A stretch of 64,000 bases of DNA from NCBI RefSeq assembly GCF_000612665.1, contig NZ_HG942057.1, forward strand, positions 1-64,000. Reading direction: 5' to 3'. The stretch is from Neobacillus dielmonensis. GTDB taxonomy: Bacteria > Bacillota > Bacilli > Bacillales > Cytobacillaceae. Both the position numbers and the translations under genes were made by a program. Below the pieces are notes generated by a model. That model made no database searches, was not told the origin of the DNA, and worked only from the letters and a program-made list of their open reading frames with translations. Positions 1 to 11,349 of this stretch are shown in pieces; within the stretch, counting starts at the first letter, position 1; the number at the start of each line of letters is the position of its first letter.

Positions 1-13
1 ATGCTGGGCGCAC

Positions 14-48
14 ATAAAAAGGCCACAGGATTGTTTTCCTGTGGCCTT
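14..48 (-). terminator. Rho-independent terminator after yqeY
   Basis: A perfect 10-bp stem (21-30 with 37-46, six-base loop) is followed on the minus strand by a run of T. It ends the rpsU-yqeY transcript, whose last stop codon is 15 bases upstream. Confidence 0.85.
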
Positions 49-62
49 CGCGTGTCAGAATA

Positions 63-509
63 CTATGAAAGGTGTTGTTGTACAAATTTATTTACAAGTG
101 AACCGTCTGCCCGACCTTTAACCTTTGGCATGATGGCAGACATCACTTTTCCCATATCCGCTTTTGATGTAGCACCGACTTCAGAAATGGTTTGTTTTAC
201 AATTTCAGCGAGTTCGTCCTCGGAAAGCTGCTTTGGCATATACAGCTCTACGATCGCGATCTCAGTACGTAATTTTTCAACCAGATCTTCACGACCCGCT
301 TTATCAAACTCATGGAGGGAGTCTTTGCGTTGTTTTAATTCGCGAGAAAGGACCGTTAACTCATCTTGTTCGGATAGCTCTTTGACGCCAAGCTTAATCG
401 CTTCATTTTGCATAGAAGCCTTAATCATCCGAATCACAGATAATTTGTCTTTTTCCTTATTTTTCATCGCTTGTTTCATGTCATTATTTAAACGCTCGAG
501 AAGACTCAT
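63..509 (-). CDS. yqeY: GatB/YqeY domain-containing protein
   Basis: A 148-residue YqeY-family protein. The family resembles the tail domain of GatB, the tRNA-dependent amidotransferase subunit, but stands alone here; its precise role is not established. The N-terminus ([18 protein letters not shown]) is a charged helix and the C-terminal [12 protein letters not shown] segment is the conserved end of the family. Length is typical. The ATG is preceded by AGAGGGTG at an eight-base spacing. It begins 15 bases after the rpsU stop, the usual Bacillus pairing, so both share the rpsU promoter and the terminator beyond the stop. The identification is secure, the function is not. Confidence 0.93.
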   Translation of the reverse strand: MSLLERLNNDMKQAMKNKEKDKLSVIRMIKASMQNEAIKLGVKELSEQDELTVLSRELKQRKDSLHEFDKAGREDLVEKLRTEIAIVELYMPKQLSEDELAEIVKQTISEVGATSKADMGKVMSAIMPKVKGRADGSLVNKFVQQHLS

Positions 510-524
510 GTGTATTACACCCTC

Positions 525-698
525 TTAATACTTACGTTTTCTTGCTGCTTCAGACTTTTTCTTACGTTTTACACTTGGTTTTTCGTAGAATTCGCGCTTT
601 CTAGCCTCTTGCAAAGTACCTGTTTTTGATACAGAACGTTTGAAGCGACGAAGAGCATCTTCAAGCGATTCGTTTTTACGAACGACGGTTTTAGACAT
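525..698 (-). CDS. rpsU: 30S ribosomal protein S21
   Basis: S21 is a small basic protein of the 30S subunit that helps base-pairing of the anti-Shine-Dalgarno sequence with mRNA. The 57-residue product starts [20 protein letters not shown] and ends in a strongly basic tail ([12 protein letters not shown]), both typical. The frame is open for eight more codons upstream, but the ATG at 698 has a GGAGGGAGGG site just before it and matches the family N-terminus, so this start is preferred. First gene of an rpsU-yqeY operon, with a good sigma-A promoter about 55-85 bases upstream. Confidence 0.97.
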   Translation of the reverse strand: MSKTVVRKNESLEDALRRFKRSVSKTGTLQEARKREFYEKPSVKRKKKSEAARKRKY

Positions 699-753
699 TC
701 TCTTTCCCTCCCTCCGAAACACAACACACTTACATCAATCCATGTACCATGCA

Positions 754-782
754 ATTATAATATAACCTTGAAACAAGGTCAA
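754..782 (-). promoter_or_regulatory. Sigma-A promoter of rpsU-yqeY
   Basis: On the minus strand TTGACC (777-782) and TATAAT (754-759) are separated by 17 bases, a near-consensus vegetative promoter directly upstream of rpsU. Confidence 0.8.
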
Positions 783-922
783 CTGAATTTCACAGCATGA
801 ATATGAAGAAATTAAATTTTATGCATAAAAAACAATATTTGTTATCACAAATTTTAAATTTTCAATGAAATGGCATGTCCCATGTTAACCAGCCATAAAA
901 TGAAAAAGGAGGTGCCTTATAC

Positions 923-1858
923 ATGCTATATGTAGTATTATTTGTACTTTGCATTTTATTATTTATCTTTGGAATGACAATTATCAGATTTGGTTTATTC
1001 AATTTGTCCGCTAAGAATTTAAAAACATGGTTGACCAGATTAACTGATACACCGCTAAAAGGAATGCTTACAGGAACCCTTATTACTGCTCTGCTGCAGA
1101 GTAGTTCTGCCGTGATGGTCATTACCATTGGATTAATTTCTGCAAGGATTATGACATTTCCGCAATCAATTGGCATTATTCTTGGGACTAATATTGGGAC
1201 AACTTTTAAAACTGAGTTAATTACCTTTAATATAGATGTTGTTCTTGTACCGTTTGCTATTATTGGGGCTTTGTTAATTCTTGTACCAAAGCAGAAAATT
1301 AGAAGCATTGGGATGCTATTGTTGGGTATTGCATCAGTTTTCACTGCGATGAAGGGATTCGAGCTTTTAGCAGGCCCACTCACCTCCATGCCAATTATCC
1401 GACAATTTATTATAAGCATCAATGATCATATTCTTCTTAGCCTGATAACGGGTGCAGCTATTACCGCCATCATCCAATCAAGTACAGCCATGACAGGGAT
1501 AACGATGGGCTTTTTATCGGCTGGTCTACTGCAACTTGAGGCCGGGATAGCCATTGTATTAGGGGCTAATATTGGTACGTGCATTACAGCTGTGATTGCG
1601 TCGGTTGGGGGCGGCCGAGAATCAAGACTAGCTGCGTTTGCACACGTATGGCTAAACGTTTTAGGCGTTTTAATGTTTATCCCCCTTATCCCCTACTTGA
1701 CCGAAAATGCACCATTATTAGCCAGCAGCATCAATGTTCAATTAGCGCATATCAGTGTCATTTTTAACGTTGTTTCCTCGCTGATCGTACTCCCGTTCGC
1801 GACAAAGTTTGGTGAAATGATATTGTTCTTGCATGATCGAAAACCGAAGGGAGCTTAG
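923..1858 (+). CDS. yqeW: Na/Pi cotransporter family protein
   Basis: Integral membrane protein of the Na+/phosphate symporter (NptA/PF02690) family, expected to import phosphate with sodium. The 311 residues are mostly hydrophobic and show the internal duplication of the family: two QSSS/QSST motifs (residues 59-62 and 185-188), each with a nearby G-T/A-N-I-G-T motif. It lacks the C-terminal PhoU-like domain of longer family members and matches the short Bacillus form. A strong AAAAAGGAGG precedes the ATG by ten bases. It stands alone, divergent from rpsU and convergent with mtaB across a shared terminator. Substrate is inferred from family. Confidence 0.9.
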   Translation: MLYVVLFVLCILLFIFGMTIIRFGLFNLSAKNLKTWLTRLTDTPLKGMLTGTLITALLQSSSAVMVITIGLISARIMTFPQSIGIILGTNIGTTFKTELITFNIDVVLVPFAIIGALLILVPKQKIRSIGMLLLGIASVFTAMKGFELLAGPLTSMPIIRQFIISINDHILLSLITGAAITAIIQSSTAMTGITMGFLSAGLLQLEAGIAIVLGANIGTCITAVIASVGGGRESRLAAFAHVWLNVLGVLMFIPLIPYLTENAPLLASSINVQLAHISVIFNVVSSLIVLPFATKFGEMILFLHDRKPKGA

Positions 1859-1886
1859 AATTGCCGAAGCTCACAATAATTGATAT

Positions 1887-1916
1887 AAAAAAAGGACCTG
1901 CAAGGTCCTTTTTTTA
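1887..1916. terminator. Bidirectional terminator between yqeW and mtaB
   Basis: Stem AAGGACC/GGTCCTT (1892-1898 with 1904-1910) has A-runs and T-runs on both sides, so it can end transcripts from either strand. The mtaB stop codon lies at its edge. Confidence 0.85.
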
Positions 1917-3269
1917 AACAGCTTCTTGATTCTTTCCAATCATTGAATGTTCAAGTACACGGACAAATTGTCCCTGATTGAATGGGTAGCCAGCTTTCGT
2001 AATCTTTACTTTAACCAGTTGGCCTATTAAGTCTTCTGACCCTTCAAAGACAACTCTTAAGTAATTATCTGTATAACCTTCAATCAAACCTGAGTTGGGA
2101 TCTTCACGGAACTTTTCTTCAGGGATGACTTCTAAAACTTCATCCTCAAAGTGAGAAGCATATTCTTTTGCAAGCTGGTCATTTAGTGTGATTAAACGGT
2201 GTACCCGTTCGTTTTTCACTTCTTCATCCACTTGGTCTTCCATTCTAGCTGCGGGCGTACCTGTACGCTTCGAGTATGGGAAAACATGCAGTTCAGAGAA
2301 TTTATGCTCTTTAATGAAATTATAGGTTTCCATAAATTCTTCCTCTGTTTCTCCTGGAAAACCTACAATAACATCGGATGTAACAGCAAGACCTGGCAAT
2401 ACTTCTTTCAAGCGCTCCAGCCGATTAGCAAAGAACTCCATCGTATATTTACGGCGCATCCGTTTCAGGACCGTGTTGGATCCTGATTGGATAGGAATAT
2501 GAAGATGGCGGACGACAATATTTGAGTTTTTAATTACCTCAATTACTTCATCGGTAATTTGGCTCGCTTCAATAGATGAAATCCTCAAACGTTCGATACC
2601 TTTAACCTCTGCTTCCAAGTCACGGAGCAGCATCGCTAGGTTATAATCTTTCATGTCTTCTCCATAGCCGCCTGTATGAATACCGGTCAAAACAATTTCC
2701 TTATAACCCGCATCCACCAATTGTTGTGCCTGACGAATGACTTCCTTTGGATCACGTGACCGCATCAATCCACGCGCCCAAGGAATAATACAGAATGTGC
2801 AGAAATTGTTGCAGCCTTCCTGTATTTTCAAGGAAGCACGTGTTCTGTCTGTAAATGCTGGAACATCTAGTTCTTCATATACACGGTTTTTCATAATATT
2901 GCCTACACCGTTGATCGGCTGGCGTTCCTGCTTATATTGCTCAATATACTCAAGCATTTTAACACGATCTTGTGTACCGACTACAATATCGACACCAGGA
3001 ATAGCCATAATTTCTGCTGGGGACGTTTGAGCATAACAGCCTGTTACACAAATAACAGCATCAGGGTTTTTTCTGACGGCACGACGAATGACCTGACGAC
3101 TCTTTTTATCACCAGTGTTTGTTACAGTACAAGTATTAATCACATATACATCAGAAGTGGCTTCAAACTCAACCCGTTCATAGCCCTCCTGTTTAAATAA
3201 TTGCCAAATGGCCTCAGTTTCATAATGATTGACTTTACATCCAAGTGTATGAAAAGCAACTGTTGGCAT
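1914..3269 (-). CDS. mtaB: tRNA (t6A37) methylthiotransferase MtaB
   Basis: Radical-SAM methylthiotransferase that converts t6A37 to ms2t6A37 in ANN-decoding tRNAs. The 451 residues show the three cysteines of the N-terminal MTTase cluster (C11, C47, C78), the radical-SAM CxxxCxxC motif (C153, C157, C160 in EGCNNFCTFC), and a C-terminal TRAM-like region. The ATG has GAGGTG seven bases upstream. It is the last gene of the hrcA-to-mtaB cluster, six bases after rsmE, as in B. subtilis (yqeV). Full length with all motifs present; MiaB-type alternatives are less likely given gene order and the shorter N-terminus. Confidence 0.95.
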   Translation of the reverse strand: MPTVAFHTLGCKVNHYETEAIWQLFKQEGYERVEFEATSDVYVINTCTVTNTGDKKSRQVIRRAVRKNPDAVICVTGCYAQTSPAEIMAIPGVDIVVGTQDRVKMLEYIEQYKQERQPINGVGNIMKNRVYEELDVPAFTDRTRASLKIQEGCNNFCTFCIIPWARGLMRSRDPKEVIRQAQQLVDAGYKEIVLTGIHTGGYGEDMKDYNLAMLLRDLEAEVKGIERLRISSIEASQITDEVIEVIKNSNIVVRHLHIPIQSGSNTVLKRMRRKYTMEFFANRLERLKEVLPGLAVTSDVIVGFPGETEEEFMETYNFIKEHKFSELHVFPYSKRTGTPAARMEDQVDEEVKNERVHRLITLNDQLAKEYASHFEDEVLEVIPEEKFREDPNSGLIEGYTDNYLRVVFEGSEDLIGQLVKVKITKAGYPFNQGQFVRVLEHSMIGKNQEAV

Positions 3270-3275
3270 AGATGA

Positions 3276-4025
3276 TCACCTCAATAAATCAAAATGATAG
3301 GAAACAGCCGCAAGAGAATATAATGGTGCCGTTTCCGTCCTTAAAATGCGCGGTCCAAGCCCGCAAAGTTGAAAACCATAATCCTTTAATGCAAGGACTT
3401 CTTGTTCTGCCAAACCACCTTCTGGACCAAAAACCATAAGAAGAGAATCACCTTTCTTCATTTGTTTTAAGGTAGATGAAAAAATGGAGACCTCCCCATT
3501 TCTGCTTTCATCCTCAAAGGCGGCTAATTTATAATCAAAATCGTTACTAATAACGAGCAAATCCCGGAAACTCAGCGGCTGGACAATATTAGGCACTTGG
3601 CTGCGGTGAGATTGTTCAGCCGCTTCTTTAGCGATTTTTTGCCATCGTTCCAATTTTTTGCCAGCTTTTTTTTCATCCCATTTCACGACTGAACGTGTTG
3701 CAGAAAACGGAATAAATTGCTTTGCTCCCAACTCAGTGCCTTTTTGAATAATCCACTCCAGCTTGTCCCCTTTTGGAAGACCGCTTGCAATAGTAACAGA
3801 GATTGGAAGCTCTGAATTCCCTTCATTCCATTGTACAACGTCTGCAACGACTGTTTCATCGGTAATTTCTGCAAGCCTGCAAACAGCCTGATTTCCTTCA
3901 GGATCAACACAGATGATTTGATCACCAATTTCCATCCGCATCACTTTTACAATATGATGTCGGTCTTCTCCTTTGATATAGAAATGCTGATCGCTTGCTC
4001 TGTGGGTAACAAAGTAGCGTTGCAC
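3276..4025 (-). CDS. rsmE: 16S rRNA m3U1498 methyltransferase
   Basis: SPOUT-family methyltransferase that modifies U1498 of 16S rRNA. The knot motifs FGPEGGL and LGLGPRILRTETAPL-like C-terminus are present. A GTG start at 4025 is chosen, giving 249 residues beginning with VQRYF as in homologues: AGAGAGG lies seven bases before it, whereas the in-frame ATG at 4049 has no ribosome site. The gene follows prmA after an 86-110 base gap that contains a terminator, and runs on into mtaB with a six-base gap. Known as yqeU in B. subtilis. Confidence 0.93.
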   Translation of the reverse strand: MQRYFVTHRASDQHFYIKGEDRHHIVKVMRMEIGDQIICVDPEGNQAVCRLAEITDETVVADVVQWNEGNSELPISVTIASGLPKGDKLEWIIQKGTELGAKQFIPFSATRSVVKWDEKKAGKKLERWQKIAKEAAEQSHRSQVPNIVQPLSFRDLLVISNDFDYKLAAFEDESRNGEVSIFSSTLKQMKKGDSLLMVFGPEGGLAEQEVLALKDYGFQLCGLGPRILRTETAPLYSLAAVSYHFDLLR

Positions 4026-4100
4026 ACGAAGCACCCTCTCTAAAAACATTTTACTCTTTATTTTACTAAAAGAGTTGGAGCATTTAAAGATAAATAACGT

Positions 4101-4128
4101 AAAAAAAGGGGTATATTCTCCCCTTTTT
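4101..4128 (-). terminator. Terminator after prmA
   Basis: GGGG/CCCC stem extended by A/T pairs (4108-4111 with 4120-4123), followed by seven T on the minus strand. It lies inside the dnaK-cluster, between prmA and rsmE, and would limit read-through into rsmE-mtaB. Confidence 0.7.
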
Positions 4129-4135
4129 CAACAGA

Positions 4136-5077
4136 TTATACCTTTTTAGCAATTAATGCAACCCAGTCTTCCATGAGAATCGTTTCAATAATTTCAAACC
4201 CGGCTTCATTTAACGCCTGTTTTACCTGATCCTTTTTTGGCTGGATAATGCCGGATGCAATAAAGCTGCCTCCCGGTTTAAGCACTCTTGCCGCATCTTC
4301 CGTAAATCGAACAATGACCTCTGCTAAAATATTGGCGACAATTAAATCAGCTGAATTTTCTTCAACCCCATCCAAGAGGTTATTTTGTCCAATCCTTACT
4401 TTTTCATGGACTTTATTAAGCTTAATGTTTAACCTCGCCTGTGTAACAGCTACTTCATCTAAATCAAACGCCCGGACGTCCTCTGCCCCTAGCATGGCTG
4501 CTGCAATGCTCAATACACCAGAACCAGTTCCCACATCAATGACTTTGTCACCAGGCTTAACTGTCCGCTCTAGTGCTTGGATACACATAACAGTTGTTGG
4601 ATGAGTACCTGTCCCAAATGCCATGCCTGGATCTAACTCAATAATTAATTCATCGCTGCTGACAGGCTCATATATCTCCCAGGTCGGGACGATTGTAAAT
4701 CGTTCCGAGATTTTTACAGGATGATAGTATTTCTTCCATGCGGTAGCCCACTCTTCTTCATGTACTTCACTGATAGTCACTTTATTCAAGCCAATATCAA
4801 TGTTGAATAAAATTAAGTTATTAATTGAATCCTTAATGGCTTCAACCGTTTCTCCTAAAAAACTGTTGACCGGCAAATATGCTTTAACAATAACGCCTTC
4901 TTCTGGGTAGTCATCAGGATTGAGCTGGTAGATTTCTCCGAATTGATCTTGCCTTTCCTTTGTCAACTCAAACGGATCTTCAATTACAACCCCACTCGCT
5001 CCAGCTTCATGCAAGATATTAGAAATAGGTTCGATCGCTTCGTTTGTTGTGTGGATACTTATTTCCGACCACTTCAT
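4136..5077 (-). CDS. prmA: Ribosomal protein L11 methyltransferase
   Basis: Trimethylates ribosomal protein L11. The 313-residue protein has an N-terminal substrate-recognition region, a linker containing [14 protein letters not shown], the binding segment [16 protein letters not shown] (about residues 147-162), and the SAM-binding motif DVGTGSG (181-187) of a Rossmann methyltransferase. ATG with GGAG eight bases upstream. It starts 17 bases after dnaJ, so it belongs to the heat-shock operon (yqeT in B. subtilis). A terminator follows immediately. Confidence 0.95.
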   Translation of the reverse strand: MKWSEISIHTTNEAIEPISNILHEAGASGVVIEDPFELTKERQDQFGEIYQLNPDDYPEEGVIVKAYLPVNSFLGETVEAIKDSINNLILFNIDIGLNKVTISEVHEEEWATAWKKYYHPVKISERFTIVPTWEIYEPVSSDELIIELDPGMAFGTGTHPTTVMCIQALERTVKPGDKVIDVGTGSGVLSIAAAMLGAEDVRAFDLDEVAVTQARLNIKLNKVHEKVRIGQNNLLDGVEENSADLIVANILAEVIVRFTEDAARVLKPGGSFIASGIIQPKKDQVKQALNEAGFEIIETILMEDWVALIAKKV

Positions 5078-5094
5078 TCTGCCAACTCCAATCC

Positions 5095-6234
5095 TTACTC
5101 GCCTTTAAAGGCACGTTTAAATTTAGAAAAAAGGGTTTCCTCATGTTCGCCCATCGGAGCTGACCCACTTAATTCAGCAAACTCTTTTAACAGCTGCTTT
5201 TGCTTGTCTGATAGCTTCGTCGGCGTGACAATTTGAACGGTCACGTATTGATCGCCAATGCCAAATCCGCGCACATTTGGCACCCCTTTTTCTTTCAATC
5301 GGAACTTTTTGCCAGTCTGGGTACCAGCTGGTATTTTTAATTTTACTTTACCATGGAGCGTCGGGACTTCTATCTCATCCCCTAATGCTGCCTGAACAAA
5401 AGTAATCGGGGTTTCGCAATATATGTCATCATCCATTCTTTGGAAGAATTCATGTGGGCGGACATGGAATACGATATATAAGTCTCCGGCTGGACCGCCA
5501 TTGATACCCGCTTCCCCTTTACCAGACATTCTTAGTTGCTGGCCGTCATCAATACCAGCAGGAATTTTCACTTGAATTTTGCTGCGCTTCTTGATTCTTC
5601 CGGAACCGCCGCAAGTTGAACACTTTTGTTTAATTTCTTTTCCTGTTCCGTTACAGTTATGGCAAGTTCTTCGATTGACAATTCTGCCAAAAGGAGTATT
5701 TTGCTCAACGCTTACTTGCCCTGAACCATTACAATGACGACATGTTTCTGGTTTCGTTCCAGGCTTTGCCCCAGAACCATGACAAGTTGAGCATGTTTCT
5801 TCCCTTGGTATTTCAATTTCAGCCTCTTTTCCAAAAGCTGCTTCCTCAAAACTAATCGTCATATTATACTGTAAGTCAGCACCTTGCCTTGGTGCATTTG
5901 GGTCTCGTCGTCGCGAGCCGCCACCACCGCCGCCGAAAAATGTGTTAAAAATATCTTCAAAGCCGCCAAAGCCACCAAAATCACTACCTCCGCCAAAACC
6001 ACCGAACCCTTGGTTAGGATCCGTATGACCAAATTGGTCATAGTGTGCTTTCTTTTGGTCATCACTTAACACTTCATATGCTTCAGCAATTTCCTTAAAC
6101 TTTTCGGCAGCATCTGGTTCTTTATTAATATCTGGGTGATATTTTTTTGACAGCTTGCGATATGCCTTTTTTATTTCATCCTTAGAAGCGCTCTTGCTGA
6201 CTCCAAGCACCTCATAGTAATCCCGTTTACTCAT
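5095..6234 (-). CDS. dnaJ: Chaperone protein DnaJ
   Basis: Hsp40 co-chaperone that delivers substrates to DnaK and stimulates its ATPase. The 379 residues contain the J domain with HPD (33-35), a Gly/Phe-rich linker, four CxxCxGxG zinc repeats ([32 protein letters not shown]), and the C-terminal substrate domain. The ATG at 6234 is chosen over an upstream in-frame start because GGGAGTGG precedes it by five bases and the protein then starts [11 protein letters not shown] like homologues. It is separated from dnaK by about 145 bases with a stem-loop. Confidence 0.97.
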   Translation of the reverse strand: MSKRDYYEVLGVSKSASKDEIKKAYRKLSKKYHPDINKEPDAAEKFKEIAEAYEVLSDDQKKAHYDQFGHTDPNQGFGGFGGGSDFGGFGGFEDIFNTFFGGGGGGSRRRDPNAPRQGADLQYNMTISFEEAAFGKEAEIEIPREETCSTCHGSGAKPGTKPETCRHCNGSGQVSVEQNTPFGRIVNRRTCHNCNGTGKEIKQKCSTCGGSGRIKKRSKIQVKIPAGIDDGQQLRMSGKGEAGINGGPAGDLYIVFHVRPHEFFQRMDDDIYCETPITFVQAALGDEIEVPTLHGKVKLKIPAGTQTGKKFRLKEKGVPNVRGFGIGDQYVTVQIVTPTKLSDKQKQLLKEFAELSGSAPMGEHEETLFSKFKRAFKGE

Positions 6235-6319
6235 GATTACCACTCCCGAATCTGTCACATAAAGATTATTTTAACACCCCAAAGAAGCAGAACGCAATAA
6301 AAACAGTTCTATTCAAAGA

Positions 6320-6357
6320 AAAAGCCAAAGCCTTGTGTGTCTGACTTTGACCTTTTC
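6320..6357 (-). terminator. Terminator-like stem-loop between dnaK and dnaJ
   Basis: On the minus strand a 14-pair stem with a few G-T wobbles (6344-6357 with 6320-6333) is followed by a short T-rich tract. It could reduce dnaJ-prmA expression relative to dnaK or stabilise a processed dnaK 3' end. Structure read directly; the effect is inferred. Confidence 0.6.
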
Positions 6358-6380
6358 CTGGTTATGTTAGGTGTAAGTGT

Positions 6381-8228
<1,848 letters not shown>

Positions 8229-8250
8229 TTAAAACGTTATGTAAACTAAA

Positions 8251-8856
8251 CTATTGATTTACTTTCACCATCGCAGGTCGAATCACACGATCCTTTAACA
8301 GGTAGCCCTTTTGGAACTCTTCTATTACTGTATTGGAACCATAGTTAGGGTCTTCTCCTTGCATGACCGCTTGATGCTGATGTGGATTAAATTCTTTGCC
8401 GATAGCTTCAATTGGCTCTACACCTTCTTTTTTCAATGCATCTGTGAGGCTCCGGTAAACCATTTCCATTCCTTGCAAGAGTGACTTTGCTTGATCATTG
8501 TCAACTTCAATTTGCAAAGCTCTTTCGAAGTTATCCATGACTGGCAGTAAATCTGTGACTAATTTTTGTGCTCTATATTTTTCGCTCGCCTCCTGATCTA
8601 ACCTTGTACGGCGGCGGAAATTATCAAAGTCTGCTTGAAGGCGCAAATACCGATTATCAGCTTCGTCTACCTTTTGCTGTAAAGCTTGAATTTGCTCCTG
8701 TAATTCTTGGACTGGATTGGCTTCTTTTACTTCTTCTTCAACTTGAACTGATGTATCATCTTCTGTATTCATTTCAGCAGCCTGATCCTCAGTAAGTTCA
8801 GTAGTATTATTTAATAAATCCTCTTCCGTGCTGGCAGTCTTTTTGGTCTCTTCCAT
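8251..8856 (-). CDS. grpE: Nucleotide exchange factor GrpE
   Basis: Exchanges ADP for ATP on DnaK. The product has an acidic, low-complexity N-terminus, a long coiled coil ([20 protein letters not shown] onward), and the conserved C-terminal head ending [15 protein letters not shown]-like. The ATG at 8856 gives 201 residues; a TTG one codon upstream is better spaced from the GGGAGGTGAG site, so the exact start is uncertain by one codon. Second gene of the heat-shock operon, between hrcA and dnaK. Confidence 0.95.
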   Translation of the reverse strand: MEETKKTASTEEDLLNNTTELTEDQAAEMNTEDDTSVQVEEEVKEANPVQELQEQIQALQQKVDEADNRYLRLQADFDNFRRRTRLDQEASEKYRAQKLVTDLLPVMDNFERALQIEVDNDQAKSLLQGMEMVYRSLTDALKKEGVEPIEAIGKEFNPHQHQAVMQGEDPNYGSNTVIEEFQKGYLLKDRVIRPAMVKVNQ

Positions 8857-8909
8857 CAACTTACTCACCTCCCTCAAAGAAAAATCTCATATGATCATAG
8901 TAAAATGTC

Positions 8910-8937
8910 AATAGGGGTGTAGGGATTCACCCCTATT
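8910..8937 (-). other. Perfect stem-loop between hrcA and grpE
   Basis: A 10-bp perfect inverted repeat (8910-8919 with 8928-8937, eight-base loop) lies in the 95-base hrcA-grpE gap. It lacks a good T-run, so it looks more like an mRNA processing or stability element than a terminator. In B. subtilis the dnaK transcript is processed in this interval; applying that here is inference. Confidence 0.55.
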
Positions 8938-8951
8938 CAATATTGCCAGAG

Positions 8952-9986
8952 CTATTTATAATGATACAGTTTAGTTAAAGCTGAGCTCAAATCGCTGCTT
9001 AGCAGTTTGAGCAAACCGATTACCCGTGAGTACTCCATTCTTGTAGGACCCAGGATGGCAATGGTCCCTAACTTTTCTGATCCCGCAGAATAAGTGGCAG
9101 TTATTAAACTGCAATTTTCCATGATACTGTTTTGAATTTCACTACCTATTTTGACATTAATCCCCGTTGAATTACTCCTAATCATATCGGTAATCCATTC
9201 TTCATGATCAATGATTGTTAACAGATTTCGAACTTTCGAAATATCATGGAATTCCGGCTGGCTTAACATATTTGTCTTGCCGGCGAAAAATAGTTTCTCC
9301 GTATTCGGGATTTTAACGGTTTCCGCAATGGATTGAAGGAACCAATCATAATGAATGATATGCTGCTTAAGAAGTGAAGCCACTTCTTTGTATATTTTAT
9401 CGTGCAGTTCATCCATTGGAACTCCATTCAATCGTTCATTCAAAATGTTTACGGTCTTTTCCAACTCATTAGAGTCAATAGAAGCCGGCAGAGAAAAGGT
9501 TCTGTTTTCTACATGCCCAGTGTCCGTCACGAGGATAGCCACAGCAGTTTCTTTATTCAATGGAACAATCTGTATTCTTTTTAATTTATTCACACTGACA
9601 GCCGGTCCCAAGACAATAGACGTATAGTTTGTTAGTTCCGACAACATTTTGGCAGACTTTTGAATAATATTTTCAAATTCAAAAATTTTTCCAGCAAATA
9701 TGGAGCGGATAATTTTAATATCATGCTGGTCTAAGGCCTGAGGCGAAAGTAAATGGTCAACGTAATAACGATAACCTTTTTCAGATGGAACACGCCCTGA
9801 AGAAGTATGAGTCTTCTCAATATAGCCCATTTCTTCTAAGTCGGCCATTTCGTTTCGGATTGTTGCCGAGCTGAAGGAGATTTCCTCCTTTTTCGACAAG
9901 CTTCTAGAGCCGACTGGTTGTGCAGATCGAATAAAGTCATCCACTATTACTTGTAGAATTAGTAATTGCCGATCTGTTAACAACAT
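8952..9986 (-). CDS. hrcA: Heat-inducible transcription repressor HrcA
   Basis: Repressor that binds CIRCE and is kept active by GroEL. The 344 residues begin with a winged-helix domain ([20 protein letters not shown], then the [17 protein letters not shown] recognition region, about 1-70), followed by the HrcA dimerisation and inserted domains. The ATG has AGAGGTG four bases upstream. It is the first gene of the operon, and its own leader contains a perfect CIRCE, so it is autoregulated. Full length. Confidence 0.97.
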   Translation of the reverse strand: MLLTDRQLLILQVIVDDFIRSAQPVGSRSLSKKEEISFSSATIRNEMADLEEMGYIEKTHTSSGRVPSEKGYRYYVDHLLSPQALDQHDIKIIRSIFAGKIFEFENIIQKSAKMLSELTNYTSIVLGPAVSVNKLKRIQIVPLNKETAVAILVTDTGHVENRTFSLPASIDSNELEKTVNILNERLNGVPMDELHDKIYKEVASLLKQHIIHYDWFLQSIAETVKIPNTEKLFFAGKTNMLSQPEFHDISKVRNLLTIIDHEEWITDMIRSNSTGINVKIGSEIQNSIMENCSLITATYSAGSEKLGTIAILGPTRMEYSRVIGLLKLLSSDLSSALTKLYHYK

Positions 9987-9998
9987 TCATCACCTCTG

Positions 9999-10025
9999 TT
10001 AGCACTCTTTGTTACCGAGTGCTAA
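9999..10025 (-). promoter_or_regulatory. CIRCE operator (HrcA binding site)
   Basis: A perfect consensus TTAGCACTC-N9-GAGTGCTAA inverted repeat lies 13 bases before the hrcA start and just downstream of its promoter. HrcA bound here blocks the whole hrcA-grpE-dnaK-dnaJ operon until heat shock. Confidence 0.97.
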
Positions 10026-10035
10026 TTATATTAAT

Positions 10036-10064
10036 AAATTATCAAAAAGGGGTGTTGCTGTCAA
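10036..10064 (-). promoter_or_regulatory. Sigma-A promoter of the hrcA-dnaK operon
   Basis: TTGACA (10059-10064) and TAATTT (10036-10041) on the minus strand are spaced by 17 bases and sit immediately upstream of CIRCE, so transcription would start at or inside the operator. Confidence 0.75.
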
Positions 10065-10130
10065 TCATAAAAGCCTGAGAAAACTAGTGCTTTCCTCACA
10101 GCTTTCCCGAAGTATCCACAGTGGGAAATC

Positions 10131-11270
10131 CTAAATTGCCCCGATAAAGGCTTGAAACACTTCATTTCCTAACAACCGCCCCGTTTTAGTTAAATATATA
10201 TTATCTTGATTGACTTCTATCCATTGTTTTCTAAGTAAATCCTCTATCTCGTTATGAAATAATCGCATGAGATCCTCTGAAAATTTTTCTTTAAAGCGCG
10301 TCATCGAAACGCCCATGGTTTTCCGAAGTCCTAAGAACATTTCCTCTTCCATTTGTTCAATCTTAGAAACCCTATGTTCTTCCAAAACAGGGAGGTTACC
10401 ACGTTTGACCGCTTCGATGTATTTGTTTACAGGTCCAATATTGGAGCGCCTAAATCCATTCACATAACAATGGGCTCCCGCTCCAAATCCGTAATACTCC
10501 TCATTATTCCAATACGTTAAATTGTGACGGCTCTCATAGCCAGGCTTTGAAAAGTTACTAATTTCATATTGATGGTATCCATGTCTTTCCATTTCTTCCA
10601 TTAACAATTCATACATTTGTGCCTCAATGTCTTCGCCAGGGGTCTGAAGCTTTCCTTTTCTCATCAAATTGTAAAAAACAGTTTTCGGCTCGATAATCAA
10701 AGAATAGGCTGAAAAGTGAGGAATCTCTAACGAAAAAGCCGTCTCTAAAGATTCTTTAAAATCAGCTATCGTTTGTGTTGGGAGACTAAACATAAGATCA
10801 ATGCTGATATTATCGAAGCCAAGTTTTTTGACAGATTCAATTGTTTGAAATACGTCCTTAGCCCGGTGGACCCGTCCAATTTTTTTAAGAAGCTCATCAT
10901 TAAAGGTTTGAACTCCTAGACTAATACGATTTACACCAGCCTCCTTTAATATTTGCAACTTTTCCTCCGATAAGTCTCCTGGGTTCGCTTCAAACGTAAA
11001 TTCATAATCTGATTCAACAGGCAAATAATGACGAATCGTTTCACAGAATCGATATAATTGCTGTTCATTTAAAGAAGTTGGTGTACCGCCACCAACAAAA
11101 ATCGTGTGTAACCTTTCCTGTGGATGGTTCTTTAAGGTCAATATAATTTCCTGCTCAAGTACAGTCAAGTAATCATCCACCGGTTGTCCCTTTAGGAACA
11201 CCTTATTAAAATCACAATAATGGCAGATATGTTCACAAAATGGGATATGCAAATAGGCTGCTTTTACCAT
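10131..11270 (-). CDS. hemW: Radical SAM family heme chaperone HemW
   Basis: Resembles coproporphyrinogen dehydrogenase (HemN) but belongs to the HemW group, which binds haem and is thought to deliver it to haemoproteins. The 379-residue product has the radical-SAM cysteines in PFCEHICHYC (C12, C16, C19), the GGGTPTSL glycine motif, and a C-terminal HemN-type domain. ATG at 11270 is preferred over an in-frame GTG three codons upstream because AGAAGGTG lies six bases before it. Located between hrcA and lepA as in B. subtilis. Confidence 0.93.
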   Translation of the reverse strand: MVKAAYLHIPFCEHICHYCDFNKVFLKGQPVDDYLTVLEQEIILTLKNHPQERLHTIFVGGGTPTSLNEQQLYRFCETIRHYLPVESDYEFTFEANPGDLSEEKLQILKEAGVNRISLGVQTFNDELLKKIGRVHRAKDVFQTIESVKKLGFDNISIDLMFSLPTQTIADFKESLETAFSLEIPHFSAYSLIIEPKTVFYNLMRKGKLQTPGEDIEAQMYELLMEEMERHGYHQYEISNFSKPGYESRHNLTYWNNEEYYGFGAGAHCYVNGFRRSNIGPVNKYIEAVKRGNLPVLEEHRVSKIEQMEEEMFLGLRKTMGVSMTRFKEKFSEDLMRLFHNEIEDLLRKQWIEVNQDNIYLTKTGRLLGNEVFQAFIGAI

Positions 11271-11296
11271 GCTTAACACCTTCTTTTCCTAGTAAC

Positions 11297-11340
11297 AAAA
11301 GGAGGCAGGAATTGCCTATTTTAGGCTGTTCCTTACCTCC
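11297..11340 (-). terminator. Terminator after lepA
   Basis: An interrupted inverted repeat built on GGAGG..CCTCC and AGGAA..TTCCT arms with an inner AGCC/GGC pair is followed by TTTTG on the minus strand, just after the lepA stop and before hemW. Confidence 0.6.
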
Positions 11341-11349
11341 CCGCTGCGT

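Noticed and set aside
1-528. Open frame of 175 codons on the plus strand
   Set aside because: It is the complement of yqeY and its flank; it has no ribosome site and yqeY explains the sequence.
862-1422. Open frame of 186 codons on the minus strand
   Set aside because: Antisense shadow of yqeW, whose transmembrane codons give long open frames on the other strand.
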